Of a stretch of DNA of 42,495 bases, positions 31,688 through 40,001 are shown piece by piece. A program made the translations under genes and the position numbers. The number at the start of each line of letters is the position of its first letter. The stretch's first letter is position 1. The stretch covers positions 1-42,495 of the forward strand of contig CALUOU010000013.1 of assembly GCA_944322335.1 (NCBI GenBank), given 5' to 3'. The notes under the pieces are model-generated. The model was given only the letters and a program-made list of their open reading frames with translations. It searched no databases and was not told where the DNA came from. This stretch comes from an uncultured Bacteroides sp. Lineage in GTDB: Bacteria > Bacteroidota > Bacteroidia > Bacteroidales > Bacteroidaceae.

Positions 31688-34393
31688 ATGAGTTCAAGAA
31701 AGATATTCTGGAATTGGCTGCTGTTTCCGGCCATTGCCGTGCTCTTGGGCACGGCAATGGCGGGATGCTCCGACGATGGTGACGAATTGCGGCAAAGCCA
31801 GTATGGCTACGTGCAGTTCAAGCTCTACAAGGAGGCGTCCTACGGGGAAACAGAGCACGGCGCACAGCCGGATGCGGTTTCGCGCGCCGACATGGACAAA
31901 CTGGCGGACGCGCAAAAGATCGAGGTGGAGATGCTGTATGAAGGCACAAGCATCACACAGACCTTGGTGCTGAACGCCTACAACGAGAACAATGCCGAAT
32001 ATGGACTGCGCAGCGACAAGCTGCAGCTGGTGACAGGCGAGTACAGCATCGTGGGCTACCGCCTGCTCGACAAGCTGGACGAGGTGATTGTAGGAGTCTC
32101 GGCCGGAGCGGACGAGGCTTTTACGGTCGTGCCGGGAGGACTGACCGTGAAGGATCTGACCGTGGACGCGCAGGCCAGAGGAACGGTGACATTCAAGCTG
32201 GTCAAGGAAGGACTGACCCGCGCGGCCGGCGATGAAGGCTACCTGTTCAGCAGAATCGCACTGATCGACGTGACAGTGACCAACACTTTCACGCAGGCCA
32301 CGCGCAGGTTCGAGAAACTGAAGGTGACCTATGAGGAAGACTATGAGGAATCGGTCAGCGAGGATGATCCCGATGACCACTACAAGAACATCGCCACGGC
32401 AAGATGCGACTCGGCGGTGTGGCTGGAAGCCGGAACATACCAGGTGACCTCCTACACCACTTACTCGAAGAGCGGGATAAGCGTGACGGCCCTTGAGACC
32501 CAGTCGGTCAGAGGCGAAAGCTTCACGGTGGAGGACAACAGGCTGACAAAAGACGCTCTCGTGCCCATCCGCCTGTCTGAGACCGCCGACTACCTGAAGG
32601 ACTACATGGCACTGCGCGCCATCTGGGAAGCGCTGGACGGAAAGAATTGGAGCTATTACGGCGTGGAATACCCGAAAGGCACAAACTGGAACTTCAACAA
32701 AGAGATGGACATGTGGGGCGACCAGCCGGGGGTGACCCTCGACAGCGAAGGACGCGTCACCGGACTTACCCTGTCGGGATTCGGCATCAAAGGGTATGTG
32801 CCCGACGCCATCGGCCAGCTGACCGAACTGGTGATCTTGTCTTTCGGCTCTCATGACGAAGCTGTGGGCGGCGAGCTGTTCGGCTCGCAAGGCATCAAGC
32901 CGGGCATGAGCGAGGAGCACAAGCGGAAGATGCGCCGCCACTACGAGGAGATGTACCTGAAGCGCGACGTGCGCGAGAATCTTTCGGAAATGCTGCAGGA
33001 GGAAATCAACAGCAATCCCAAGAGACAAGGGGACAAGATCGTGAAAAGCAGCCGCATCTCGCTGAAGGACACACAAGTGGGCGCGCTGACCAACGGACTG
33101 ACAGGCGTGTCGAAGGCTGTGACGCGGCTGACGAAGCTGCAACAGTTCTACATTGCCAACTCCCCGATAACGGCAGAGAACATCTGCACGGAATATACGG
33201 ACGCCGATGACCCTTCGTCGCCGTACCATGAGTTCTCGCAAGAGACCAACGCGCGTTGGGGGAACCTGACGGACCTGACCGACGTAGAGGTCTACAACTG
33301 CAAGAACATGACCCGCCTGCCCGACTTCATCTACGAGCTGCCGGAACTCCAGCTGCTGAACATCGCCTGCAACCGGGGCATCAGCGCCGCCCAGCTGAAA
33401 GACGACTGGACCAGACTGGCCGACGCGAAGACCACCGGACCGAAGGTGCAGATCCTCTACATGGGATACAACAACCTGGAAGAGTTCCCGGAATCGTCCT
33501 CGCTGCAGAAGATGAAGAAGCTCGGCATGATCGACCTGACGAACAACAAGGTGCGCAAGGTCAACGCCTTCGGGCCGGAGGTCAAGTTTACGACGGTGTA
33601 CCTCCAGAACAATCAGGTGGAGGAAATCCCGCACGACTTCTGCGGATTCACCAACGAGATGGAGACGTTCGACTTCTCGAACAACAGGCTCACCAAGATC
33701 CCCAACATCTTCGACGCAAGCTCCGTCTACATCATGGGCTCTGTCGACTTCTCGGGTAACCGGATCACGGGAGTGGAAGACCCGGAGAACTTCAAAGGCA
33801 TCAACGCGAACGAAATCGCGTTAGAGAACAACCTGATCGAAGAGTTCCCCAAGGAACTGTTCGCGGCCGGATCGCCCATCACCACGCTGAACATGAGCGG
33901 GAACCTGCTCACCGAGATACCCAAAGGCTCCCTGCAAGGGAAAAACGCGTTCCTGCTGGAGACATTTGACCTGCGCTTCAACAAGCTGACCAAGCTCTCG
34001 GAAGACTTCCGCGCAACGACTCTGCCCTACCTCTCCGGACTCGACCTGAGCTACAACCGCTTCTCGGAAGTTCCGGCGGACGCATTGAATCCGAGCACGC
34101 TAAGGGCTTTCGCCATCCGTCACCAACGCGATGCGGAAGGAAACCGCATCCTCCGTGACTGGCCGGAAGGCATCACCACCTGTCCGAGCCTGTATTACCT
34201 GCAGATCGGCTCAAACGACATCCGCAAGGTAGACGAAGAGATGACACCCTATATCTATATATTGGACATCGCGGACAATCCGAACATCACCATCGACCTG
34301 TCAAGCGTATGCTCTGCCATCTCACAGGGGTTGTATTACCTGTACTATGACCAGACGCAGGACATCCGCGGCTGTGACATCTTATTCGAATAG
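31688..34393 (+). CDS. Leucine-rich-repeat surface lipoprotein (DUF4458-like N-terminus)
   Basis: A 901-aa lipoprotein. ATG at 31688 is chosen: it gives a proper signal (LLGTAMAGC) followed by SDDGDE, a surface-export-type acidic run, whereas the upstream in-frame ATG (31634) lies within the previous gene. The first 310 residues are two beta-rich domains (YVQFKLYKEASY to VRGESFTVEDN) resembling DUF4458. From about residue 320 a plant-type LRR cap (LKDYMALRAIWEALDGKNW) leads into leucine-rich repeats through to the C-terminus, for example LQILYMGYNNLEEFP-like and FDLRFNKLTKL units. LRR proteins bind proteins or peptides, which supports a proteinaceous substrate for the locus. Confidence 0.85.
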   Translation: MSSRKIFWNWLLFPAIAVLLGTAMAGCSDDGDELRQSQYGYVQFKLYKEASYGETEHGAQPDAVSRADMDKLADAQKIEVEMLYEGTSITQTLVLNAYNENNAEYGLRSDKLQLVTGEYSIVGYRLLDKLDEVIVGVSAGADEAFTVVPGGLTVKDLTVDAQARGTVTFKLVKEGLTRAAGDEGYLFSRIALIDVTVTNTFTQATRRFEKLKVTYEEDYEESVSEDDPDDHYKNIATARCDSAVWLEAGTYQVTSYTTYSKSGISVTALETQSVRGESFTVEDNRLTKDALVPIRLSETADYLKDYMALRAIWEALDGKNWSYYGVEYPKGTNWNFNKEMDMWGDQPGVTLDSEGRVTGLTLSGFGIKGYVPDAIGQLTELVILSFGSHDEAVGGELFGSQGIKPGMSEEHKRKMRRHYEEMYLKRDVRENLSEMLQEEINSNPKRQGDKIVKSSRISLKDTQVGALTNGLTGVSKAVTRLTKLQQFYIANSPITAENICTEYTDADDPSSPYHEFSQETNARWGNLTDLTDVEVYNCKNMTRLPDFIYELPELQLLNIACNRGISAAQLKDDWTRLADAKTTGPKVQILYMGYNNLEEFPESSSLQKMKKLGMIDLTNNKVRKVNAFGPEVKFTTVYLQNNQVEEIPHDFCGFTNEMETFDFSNNRLTKIPNIFDASSVYIMGSVDFSGNRITGVEDPENFKGINANEIALENNLIEEFPKELFAAGSPITTLNMSGNLLTEIPKGSLQGKNAFLLETFDLRFNKLTKLSEDFRATTLPYLSGLDLSYNRFSEVPADALNPSTLRAFAIRHQRDAEGNRILRDWPEGITTCPSLYYLQIGSNDIRKVDEEMTPYIYILDIADNPNITIDLSSVCSAISQGLYYLYYDQTQDIRGCDILFE

Positions 34394-34445
34394 CAGACCG
34401 CCCAGTTTTTGCCAGCTTATCAACTCAAAAACTTAAATTACATTT

Positions 34446-36461
34446 ATGAAGCATATGACAAACAAAATCATAGGAATCTCCGCCCTTTGCGCATGCATGC
34501 TCCTGGCGTGTTCGGATGACAACGAGCCCGCCATACCGGGAGGGCTGGCTCTTGACAAGACCGAAATAGCCGTGGGACCTGAAGGCGGGACAGAACGCAT
34601 ACAGGTCTCCGCCAACGCGGAATGGGTGACAAGCGTCTCCGGCCCGTGGGTGAGCGTATCGCCCGCCAACGGCATCGGCCCGGCAGAAAGCGTGCTGGCC
34701 ATCGACTCTACGCTGGAGAACACCTCCCGCACGGTCGAGATCCGCTTCACGCCGCAAGGGCAGCAGCCGCAGACCGTCACCGTCACACAATTCGGCTTCG
34801 GCAAGCAAATCCTGATCAAGGAACCTGACGTGGAGATCGGAAGCTCGGCAAGCTACGACGAGCGACAGTTCAGCCTGACCGTCTCCACCAACGTACATTT
34901 CAAAATAGACGAGAACATAGAATACTCATTTGGCGAGGAGCCTGCGGCGGAAGACGCGGCCGACGCGGAGACGCAACGTGAAGGATGGCTGCAGCTGCCG
35001 GCACAGAAGGATCTGGAAGTGAACCTTGACCGCAAGGCGCGCCCGCGATCGGTGACGGCGCACGTGCGCTGGGAGATGAACACGGTTCCCTACACCCGCA
35101 TCGCCAAAGTGAAGCTGCTTCCCTTGAATCCGGAAGAAGACCAGCTGGTGGACAACGAGGGGAACCCGGTGGAATACGTGACGCTGACCGTCACCCAAAA
35201 GCCGGCCATGCGCATCACCGACAACCGCGCGGGAGACTCGCTGGCCATCATCATGATCTGCGAGAAAATACAGACCATGGCCCCTTATGAGAGCAACGAG
35301 AACATGCGCAACTGGGAAGGCGTGACCCTGTGGGAACGCACCGACCGCCTGCCCGACGGCACCCGTGTGCCCGACGAATGGGTGGGACGCGTGCGCTCGG
35401 CCGACTTCATCATGTTCAACCTGCAGGAAGGAGAGGCTTTCCCGCGCGAGATCCGCTACCTGAAATACCTGGAAGACCTGCGGATCGAAAGCAACACGAA
35501 CCGCCAGACCCGTGAGATGGAGCTTGGCGAAGACATCTGCGAGCTGAAGCACCTGAAGACACTGAGCATCCGCTCCTACGGCCTGATCAGTCTGCCCGAC
35601 CGCTTCGCCCTTCTGGGAGGCGGAGAGGACGCTTCCTACGACGGACTGGAGACACTGGAGCTGAACAGCAACAACTTCGCCTCACTGGCCGAACTGACGG
35701 AAGTGATCAACCCGGAGAACTTCCCGAAGCTGAAGACACTGGAGCTGTCGGGATGCCGCCGCTCAGACGCCTTCATCGACCTGACAGGCACCAACGGTGT
35801 CTACAACAACAACCCCATCGGACTGTGGATCAACTTAGGCTCCGTGAATGCCCGCAGCGCGGAAGGCAACGCTTTCATCCGCCTGCTGACGTGGGACAAG
35901 CTGACACATCTGGGCCTGTCATACAACTACATGGAAGGCGAGCTCCCTTCCGACGAGGAAATGGTTCAGGCATTGGGCGGCAAGGCTTACTACAAGGAGG
36001 AGGATTTCTTTGAAGGCGAAGGGAACGCCGCCGACTGGGAATACAAGCTCTCGAAAGACACCTGCAACTGGCTGCTGTCGGCCGGGGAGACCGGCGGCAG
36101 AGGCATACAGTCCGCCCTGAACGACACGCCCGTCTACGGCAACGAGGTGCCGCGCGTGCTCCCGTTCACACGCTCGTTCTCCATCAACCTGAACTTCCTC
36201 ACCGGACCGATGCCGAACTGGCTCCTCTTCCACCCCTATTTCGCCGAATGGAATCCGGGAATCATGGTCCTCAACCAGCAGGAGAAAGGCAAGAACACGG
36301 CCGGCGCGAACGTCGGTTTCGACAACGTGTCGCCCTATGACTTCAATTATTCTTATTATTACGGCAGTGAAAAGCCCGACATGGAAAATCCGGACACCTA
36401 CGCAGATGTCGCCTACCCGCTGTACTATTTCCGCTATGTGGCGGCAAGCGGCGGCGAATGA
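34446..36461 (+). CDS. BACON plus leucine-rich-repeat surface lipoprotein
   Basis: A 671-aa lipoprotein with signal ending LLAC (about Cys-22) and then SDDNEP, again the acidic surface-export type. Residues 30-118 are a typical BACON domain (LDKTEIAVGPEGGTERIQV, NAEWVTS, WVSVSP, VTVTQFG). A second beta-domain (about 120-260) is related. Leucine-rich repeats follow (about 300-500: LKHLKTLSIRSYGLISLP, LETLELNSNNFASL, LKTLELSGC), then a C-terminal domain with many aromatic residues. It is 52 bp after the preceding LRR gene; the two look like functional partners but are not close copies of each other. Confidence 0.85.
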   Translation: MKHMTNKIIGISALCACMLLACSDDNEPAIPGGLALDKTEIAVGPEGGTERIQVSANAEWVTSVSGPWVSVSPANGIGPAESVLAIDSTLENTSRTVEIRFTPQGQQPQTVTVTQFGFGKQILIKEPDVEIGSSASYDERQFSLTVSTNVHFKIDENIEYSFGEEPAAEDAADAETQREGWLQLPAQKDLEVNLDRKARPRSVTAHVRWEMNTVPYTRIAKVKLLPLNPEEDQLVDNEGNPVEYVTLTVTQKPAMRITDNRAGDSLAIIMICEKIQTMAPYESNENMRNWEGVTLWERTDRLPDGTRVPDEWVGRVRSADFIMFNLQEGEAFPREIRYLKYLEDLRIESNTNRQTREMELGEDICELKHLKTLSIRSYGLISLPDRFALLGGGEDASYDGLETLELNSNNFASLAELTEVINPENFPKLKTLELSGCRRSDAFIDLTGTNGVYNNNPIGLWINLGSVNARSAEGNAFIRLLTWDKLTHLGLSYNYMEGELPSDEEMVQALGGKAYYKEEDFFEGEGNAADWEYKLSKDTCNWLLSAGETGGRGIQSALNDTPVYGNEVPRVLPFTRSFSINLNFLTGPMPNWLLFHPYFAEWNPGIMVLNQQEKGKNTAGANVGFDNVSPYDFNYSYYYGSEKPDMENPDTYADVAYPLYYFRYVAASGGE

Positions 36462-36515
36462 CCGTCTCCGGATCAGGCTTGACTGAACAAACAGGAAAAA
36501 AACAAGAAAAAGACA

Positions 36516-38639
36516 ATGAACAAAAGACTTTTATTCTATGCGGCTTCGTTCGCGCTGGCTCTGACGGGATGTACGGACGACGGTCTGGCGCCCCAGCCTT
36601 CCCTCCCTGGCGAAGACCAGGAGACAACGATTCCGGCGGACGCCGCCAGCGGCGAGCTGCTCATCAAGTTCGATCCCATGATGACCGACCTGCTTGACCA
36701 GGCGTTCAGCCGCGCGGCGGAGACACGCGGCGCGGTGAGCCGTTCGGGCATTCCGTCCACCGACGAGGTGCTCGACATCTTAGGAGCCTATTCCTTCGAG
36801 CGCGTCTTCCCTGTGGACAAGAGAAACGAGGAACGCACCCGCCAGGCAGGCCTGCACCTGTGGTACCGGGTGAAGTTCGACGAGAACACCGACCTGCAGG
36901 ACGCGATGGGACGGCTCCGGCAACTGGGCGAGGTCTCCAAGGTGCAGACCAACGCCCGCATCAAACGGGTCTATGACACCCGCATCAGACGGACCTACCT
37001 CAGCGAGACAGCCCTGCGGCAGAGACCGGCCACCCGCGCGGACGGCATGCCCTTCACCGACCCCGGACTGCCCAGCCAATGGGGATACCACAACACGGGC
37101 GACTACAGCTTCGCCAACGCAAACCTTGACTTGGGAGTGGAGTCGCCGGTGATCGCCGGCTGTGACGTGAACTGCACGGACGCTTGGCAACTGTGCGCGG
37201 GCGACCCTTCCATCATCGTCGCGGTGCTCGATGAAGGCGTGATGAACACCCATCCTGACCTGCGGGCGAACATCTGGGTCAATGAGGGCGAACGGGAATT
37301 CGCCGGACAGGATGCCGACGGAAACGGCTACAAGGATGACCGATACGGCTACAACTTCGTGACCGACTCGGGAGAGATCACATGGTCAGACCCCGACGAC
37401 ACGGGACACGGCACACACGTGGCCGGCACCATCGCTGCTGTCAACGGCAATGGCATCGGCGTGTGCGGCATCGCGGGAGGCGACGGCACTCCCGGCACAG
37501 GCGTGAAGATCATGTCCTGCCAAGTGTTCTCAGGAGCCAACAGCGTCTCTCTCGATGGGGAAGCAAGAGCCATCAAATATGCGGCAGACAACGGCGCGGT
37601 CATCCTGCAGTGCAGCTGGGGATATAACTCAGGCAGCGCGAACGCCGTCGAAGGCTATACGCCCGGTCCTTCCGATGAAGATGAATGGGCCGCGCTCTAT
37701 CCGCTCGAAAAAGAGGCGCTGGACTATTTCATCCGAAACGCCGGCTCGCCCAACGGAGTGATCGACGGGGGAATAGCCGTGTTCGCCTCAGGCAACGAGT
37801 ACGCCGGTCTGGCGGGCTTCCCGGGCGCTTACTCGGAATGCGTCAGCGTGGCCGCCGTGGCCGCCGACTTCACCCCCTCCTGCTTCTCCAACTACGGAGA
37901 CGCCGTGGACATCTCCGCTCCAGGCGGCGACACCGAATATTATGGCAAAGTAGGCATGCCCGATGACGGATATTGGGTTCCCGATCCCGCCCAGACCGGC
38001 GACGGAGCGACCACTGAGACGCTCGGCTCCATCCTGTCCACGCTGGTGCGCGAGGGACAACCCGCCTACGGCTATATGGAAGGAACCTCCATGGCATGTC
38101 CGCATGTGTCGGGTGTCGCGGCACTGGGACTCTCCTATGCGGCCAAGCAACACCGCCACCTGAAGGCCGCCGAATTCAGAGAGCTGCTCAAACAATCCGT
38201 GAAGCCGCTTGACGGCTATTATGCCGACGGCCTTGTCAAGACCTATTTCCGCAACCACAATTATGCGGCCGCCTCACCCACCCAGATGGAGCTGGGACGC
38301 TACATAGGCAAGATGGGGACCGGACTGGCGGACGCAGGACTGCTGCTGCGGGCCGTCGCCGACGCAGGCTCAGACATGCGCCTGCCCAACGTATATGTGG
38401 CGGAAGGGAATACGGCCACAGTCAGTCTCGCCGCCTGTTTCCCGAACGGCGAGAACCTGTCCTACACAGCCACCTCTTCTGATGACACCGTTGTCTCCGT
38501 CTCTGTCGACGGGACGGTCATGACCGTCACCGGAATAAAGACCGGATCGGCGCGGATCACCGTACAGGCCAGCGACGGCACCACACAGTCCGCCACAGCC
38601 ACGGTACGCAAGAAGGCAAACGATAACGGATGGATGTGA
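36516..38639 (+). CDS. Subtilisin-like (S8) serine protease, surface lipoprotein
   Basis: A 707-aa peptidase anchored by lipidation (LTGC, Cys-19) with TDD following. A prodomain-like region covers residues 45-175 (fervidolysin-like: ELLIKFDP to VQTNARIKRVY). The S8 domain covers about 185-610 with the full catalytic triad: Asp-239 in VAVLDEGV, His-298 in GHGTHVAGT and Ser-525 in GTSMACPHVSG, plus oxyanion Asn-427 in ASGNE. Residues about 628-705 form a group-2 bacterial Ig-like domain. All key residues are intact, so it should be active. Its presence within a SusCD operon suggests that it cuts proteins at the surface into peptides for import. Confidence 0.93.
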   Translation: MNKRLLFYAASFALALTGCTDDGLAPQPSLPGEDQETTIPADAASGELLIKFDPMMTDLLDQAFSRAAETRGAVSRSGIPSTDEVLDILGAYSFERVFPVDKRNEERTRQAGLHLWYRVKFDENTDLQDAMGRLRQLGEVSKVQTNARIKRVYDTRIRRTYLSETALRQRPATRADGMPFTDPGLPSQWGYHNTGDYSFANANLDLGVESPVIAGCDVNCTDAWQLCAGDPSIIVAVLDEGVMNTHPDLRANIWVNEGEREFAGQDADGNGYKDDRYGYNFVTDSGEITWSDPDDTGHGTHVAGTIAAVNGNGIGVCGIAGGDGTPGTGVKIMSCQVFSGANSVSLDGEARAIKYAADNGAVILQCSWGYNSGSANAVEGYTPGPSDEDEWAALYPLEKEALDYFIRNAGSPNGVIDGGIAVFASGNEYAGLAGFPGAYSECVSVAAVAADFTPSCFSNYGDAVDISAPGGDTEYYGKVGMPDDGYWVPDPAQTGDGATTETLGSILSTLVREGQPAYGYMEGTSMACPHVSGVAALGLSYAAKQHRHLKAAEFRELLKQSVKPLDGYYADGLVKTYFRNHNYAAASPTQMELGRYIGKMGTGLADAGLLLRAVADAGSDMRLPNVYVAEGNTATVSLAACFPNGENLSYTATSSDDTVVSVSVDGTVMTVTGIKTGSARITVQASDGTTQSATATVRKKANDNGWM

Positions 38640-38641
38640 CA

Positions 38642-39457
38642 ATGAGACACATAGCCTGCCGGATACAGCTGTTGGCCATTCTGGCCGCAGCCTGCGGACC
38701 GGGAGCCGGAGCGCAGGACATCCGCTACCGCTCTCGCGCGCAGATTGACTCCCTGCTCAATCCGCCGCTGAGGACGGACGCGGAGGCCGTTGTCCGTCCC
38801 GCCCGCCAGACACGGGACATCGGGACGCTGACAGAAGATGACGCGCCCTTCGTCTGCAAGTTCACGCTCACCAACGTCAGCGGCCGTCCGCTGGAAGTGA
38901 GACAGGTGCGGACCACATGCGGCTGCCTGAAAGCGGAATACCCGAAAGGCACCGTCACGCCACGCGGAACACAGGAGATAACACTGACCTATTTCCCCAG
39001 GAACCATCCGGGCACGGTGGATGCCGATGCGTTTGTCTACGTGGCAGGCGGTGGGGACACGCCGGTCGCGCGGCTGACCCTGACTGGCAATGTGCTCCCC
39101 GGCGCTGACGAATGGGCGCGTTACCCTTATGCGGCAGGCAAACTCCGCATGAAACGGAAGAGCATAGAAGTGCGGTTTGCGGCGGAAGCCAAAGTCACCG
39201 AACGCATTCTGTGCGCCAACAGCGGCGGGCGGCCCTTGCGCCTGTCCGCCAGACTGATGCCCGCGTTCGCCCGCTTCCGCACCGAGCCGGAGGTCATCCC
39301 GCCGGGATGCGAAGGAGACATCGTGATAACCGTGGAAAAGGCACTGCTGCCTCAAGGGAAAGGAGACTCCTTCAGCTTCCCCATCGTAGTCGAAGGCGTG
39401 GAAGGGAAACCCTCTGACCGCACGATAACAGTATCCGTAACAATCACCGATCACTAA
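38642..39457 (+). CDS. DUF1573 domain protein, secreted
   Basis: A 271-aa protein with a signal peptide (MRHIACRIQLLAILAAA to GAGAQ). The DUF1573 domain lies at about residues 45-145 (FTLTNVSGRPLEV, TTCGCLKAEYPKG, ITLTYFP), an Ig-like fold common in Bacteroidetes exported proteins; a second ASH/Hydin-like sandwich follows (about 160-270). The ATG at 38642 is preferred, 2 bp after the protease stop; an ATG at 38630 would overlap that gene by 10 bp and extend the protein by four residues. Function unknown; such domains may mediate protein-protein contact in the envelope. Confidence 0.85.
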   Translation: MRHIACRIQLLAILAAACGPGAGAQDIRYRSRAQIDSLLNPPLRTDAEAVVRPARQTRDIGTLTEDDAPFVCKFTLTNVSGRPLEVRQVRTTCGCLKAEYPKGTVTPRGTQEITLTYFPRNHPGTVDADAFVYVAGGGDTPVARLTLTGNVLPGADEWARYPYAAGKLRMKRKSIEVRFAAEAKVTERILCANSGGRPLRLSARLMPAFARFRTEPEVIPPGCEGDIVITVEKALLPQGKGDSFSFPIVVEGVEGKPSDRTITVSVTITDH

Positions 39458-39477
39458 CCACTAACCCCAAAATCATC

Positions 39478-39960
39478 ATGATGAGAATGAAGAATCTTTT
39501 TAGACTGATGGCACTGCTGGCCTGTGTGTGCTGCCTCACGTCCTGCGACGACGGCGACGAGCCCGCCATCCCCACCCTGGAAGTCACTCCCGCCACTCTG
39601 GACGGCACCTGGCAGCTGGCCGAATGGAACGGACAGCCGCTGGCCGAAGGGCTTTACTGCTACATCACCTTCAGCCGCAGGGAACAGACTTTCGAGATGT
39701 ACCAGAAGTTTGACAGCATGTACGCCCGCCACATCACGGGCAGCTTCCGGATAGAGGAAGACCCCTATCTTGGCTCCGTCATCAGCGGCGAGTATGACTA
39801 CTGGAACGGCAGCTGGAACCATGAATACATCGTGACAGACCTCCTGCCGTCCGGCTCGATGGTCTGGACCGCTGCGGACGACGGGACCGACGTGAGCAGA
39901 TACATACGTTGCGACAAAGTCCCCGATGACATCGTAGCCGAAGCGGAAGCCGGCAAGTGA
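39478..39960 (+). CDS. Small lipocalin-like surface lipoprotein
   Basis: A 160-aa lipoprotein with signal ending CLTSC followed by DDGDEP, an acidic surface-export run. The mature part (about 40-150) starts with LDGTWQLAEWNGQPL and runs through alternating beta-strands to YIRCDKV, the arrangement of lipocalin-like domains found in many Bacteroidales lipoproteins. It may hold a small hydrophobic ligand or bind a partner. It starts 20 bp after the DUF1573 gene, behind an ACTAACC tract; the stop codon is 41 bp before the next ATG. Confidence 0.75.
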   Translation: MMRMKNLFRLMALLACVCCLTSCDDGDEPAIPTLEVTPATLDGTWQLAEWNGQPLAEGLYCYITFSRREQTFEMYQKFDSMYARHITGSFRIEEDPYLGSVISGEYDYWNGSWNHEYIVTDLLPSGSMVWTAADDGTDVSRYIRCDKVPDDIVAEAEAGK

Positions 39961-40001
39961 CGATTTACCATTATTTATTTAACCATACATTTTTAAGAAT
40001 C

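Noticed and set aside
39957-40001. GTG start for the last lipoprotein of the SusCD operon
   Set aside because: Overlaps the previous stop codon and adds residues before a perfect lipoprotein signal.
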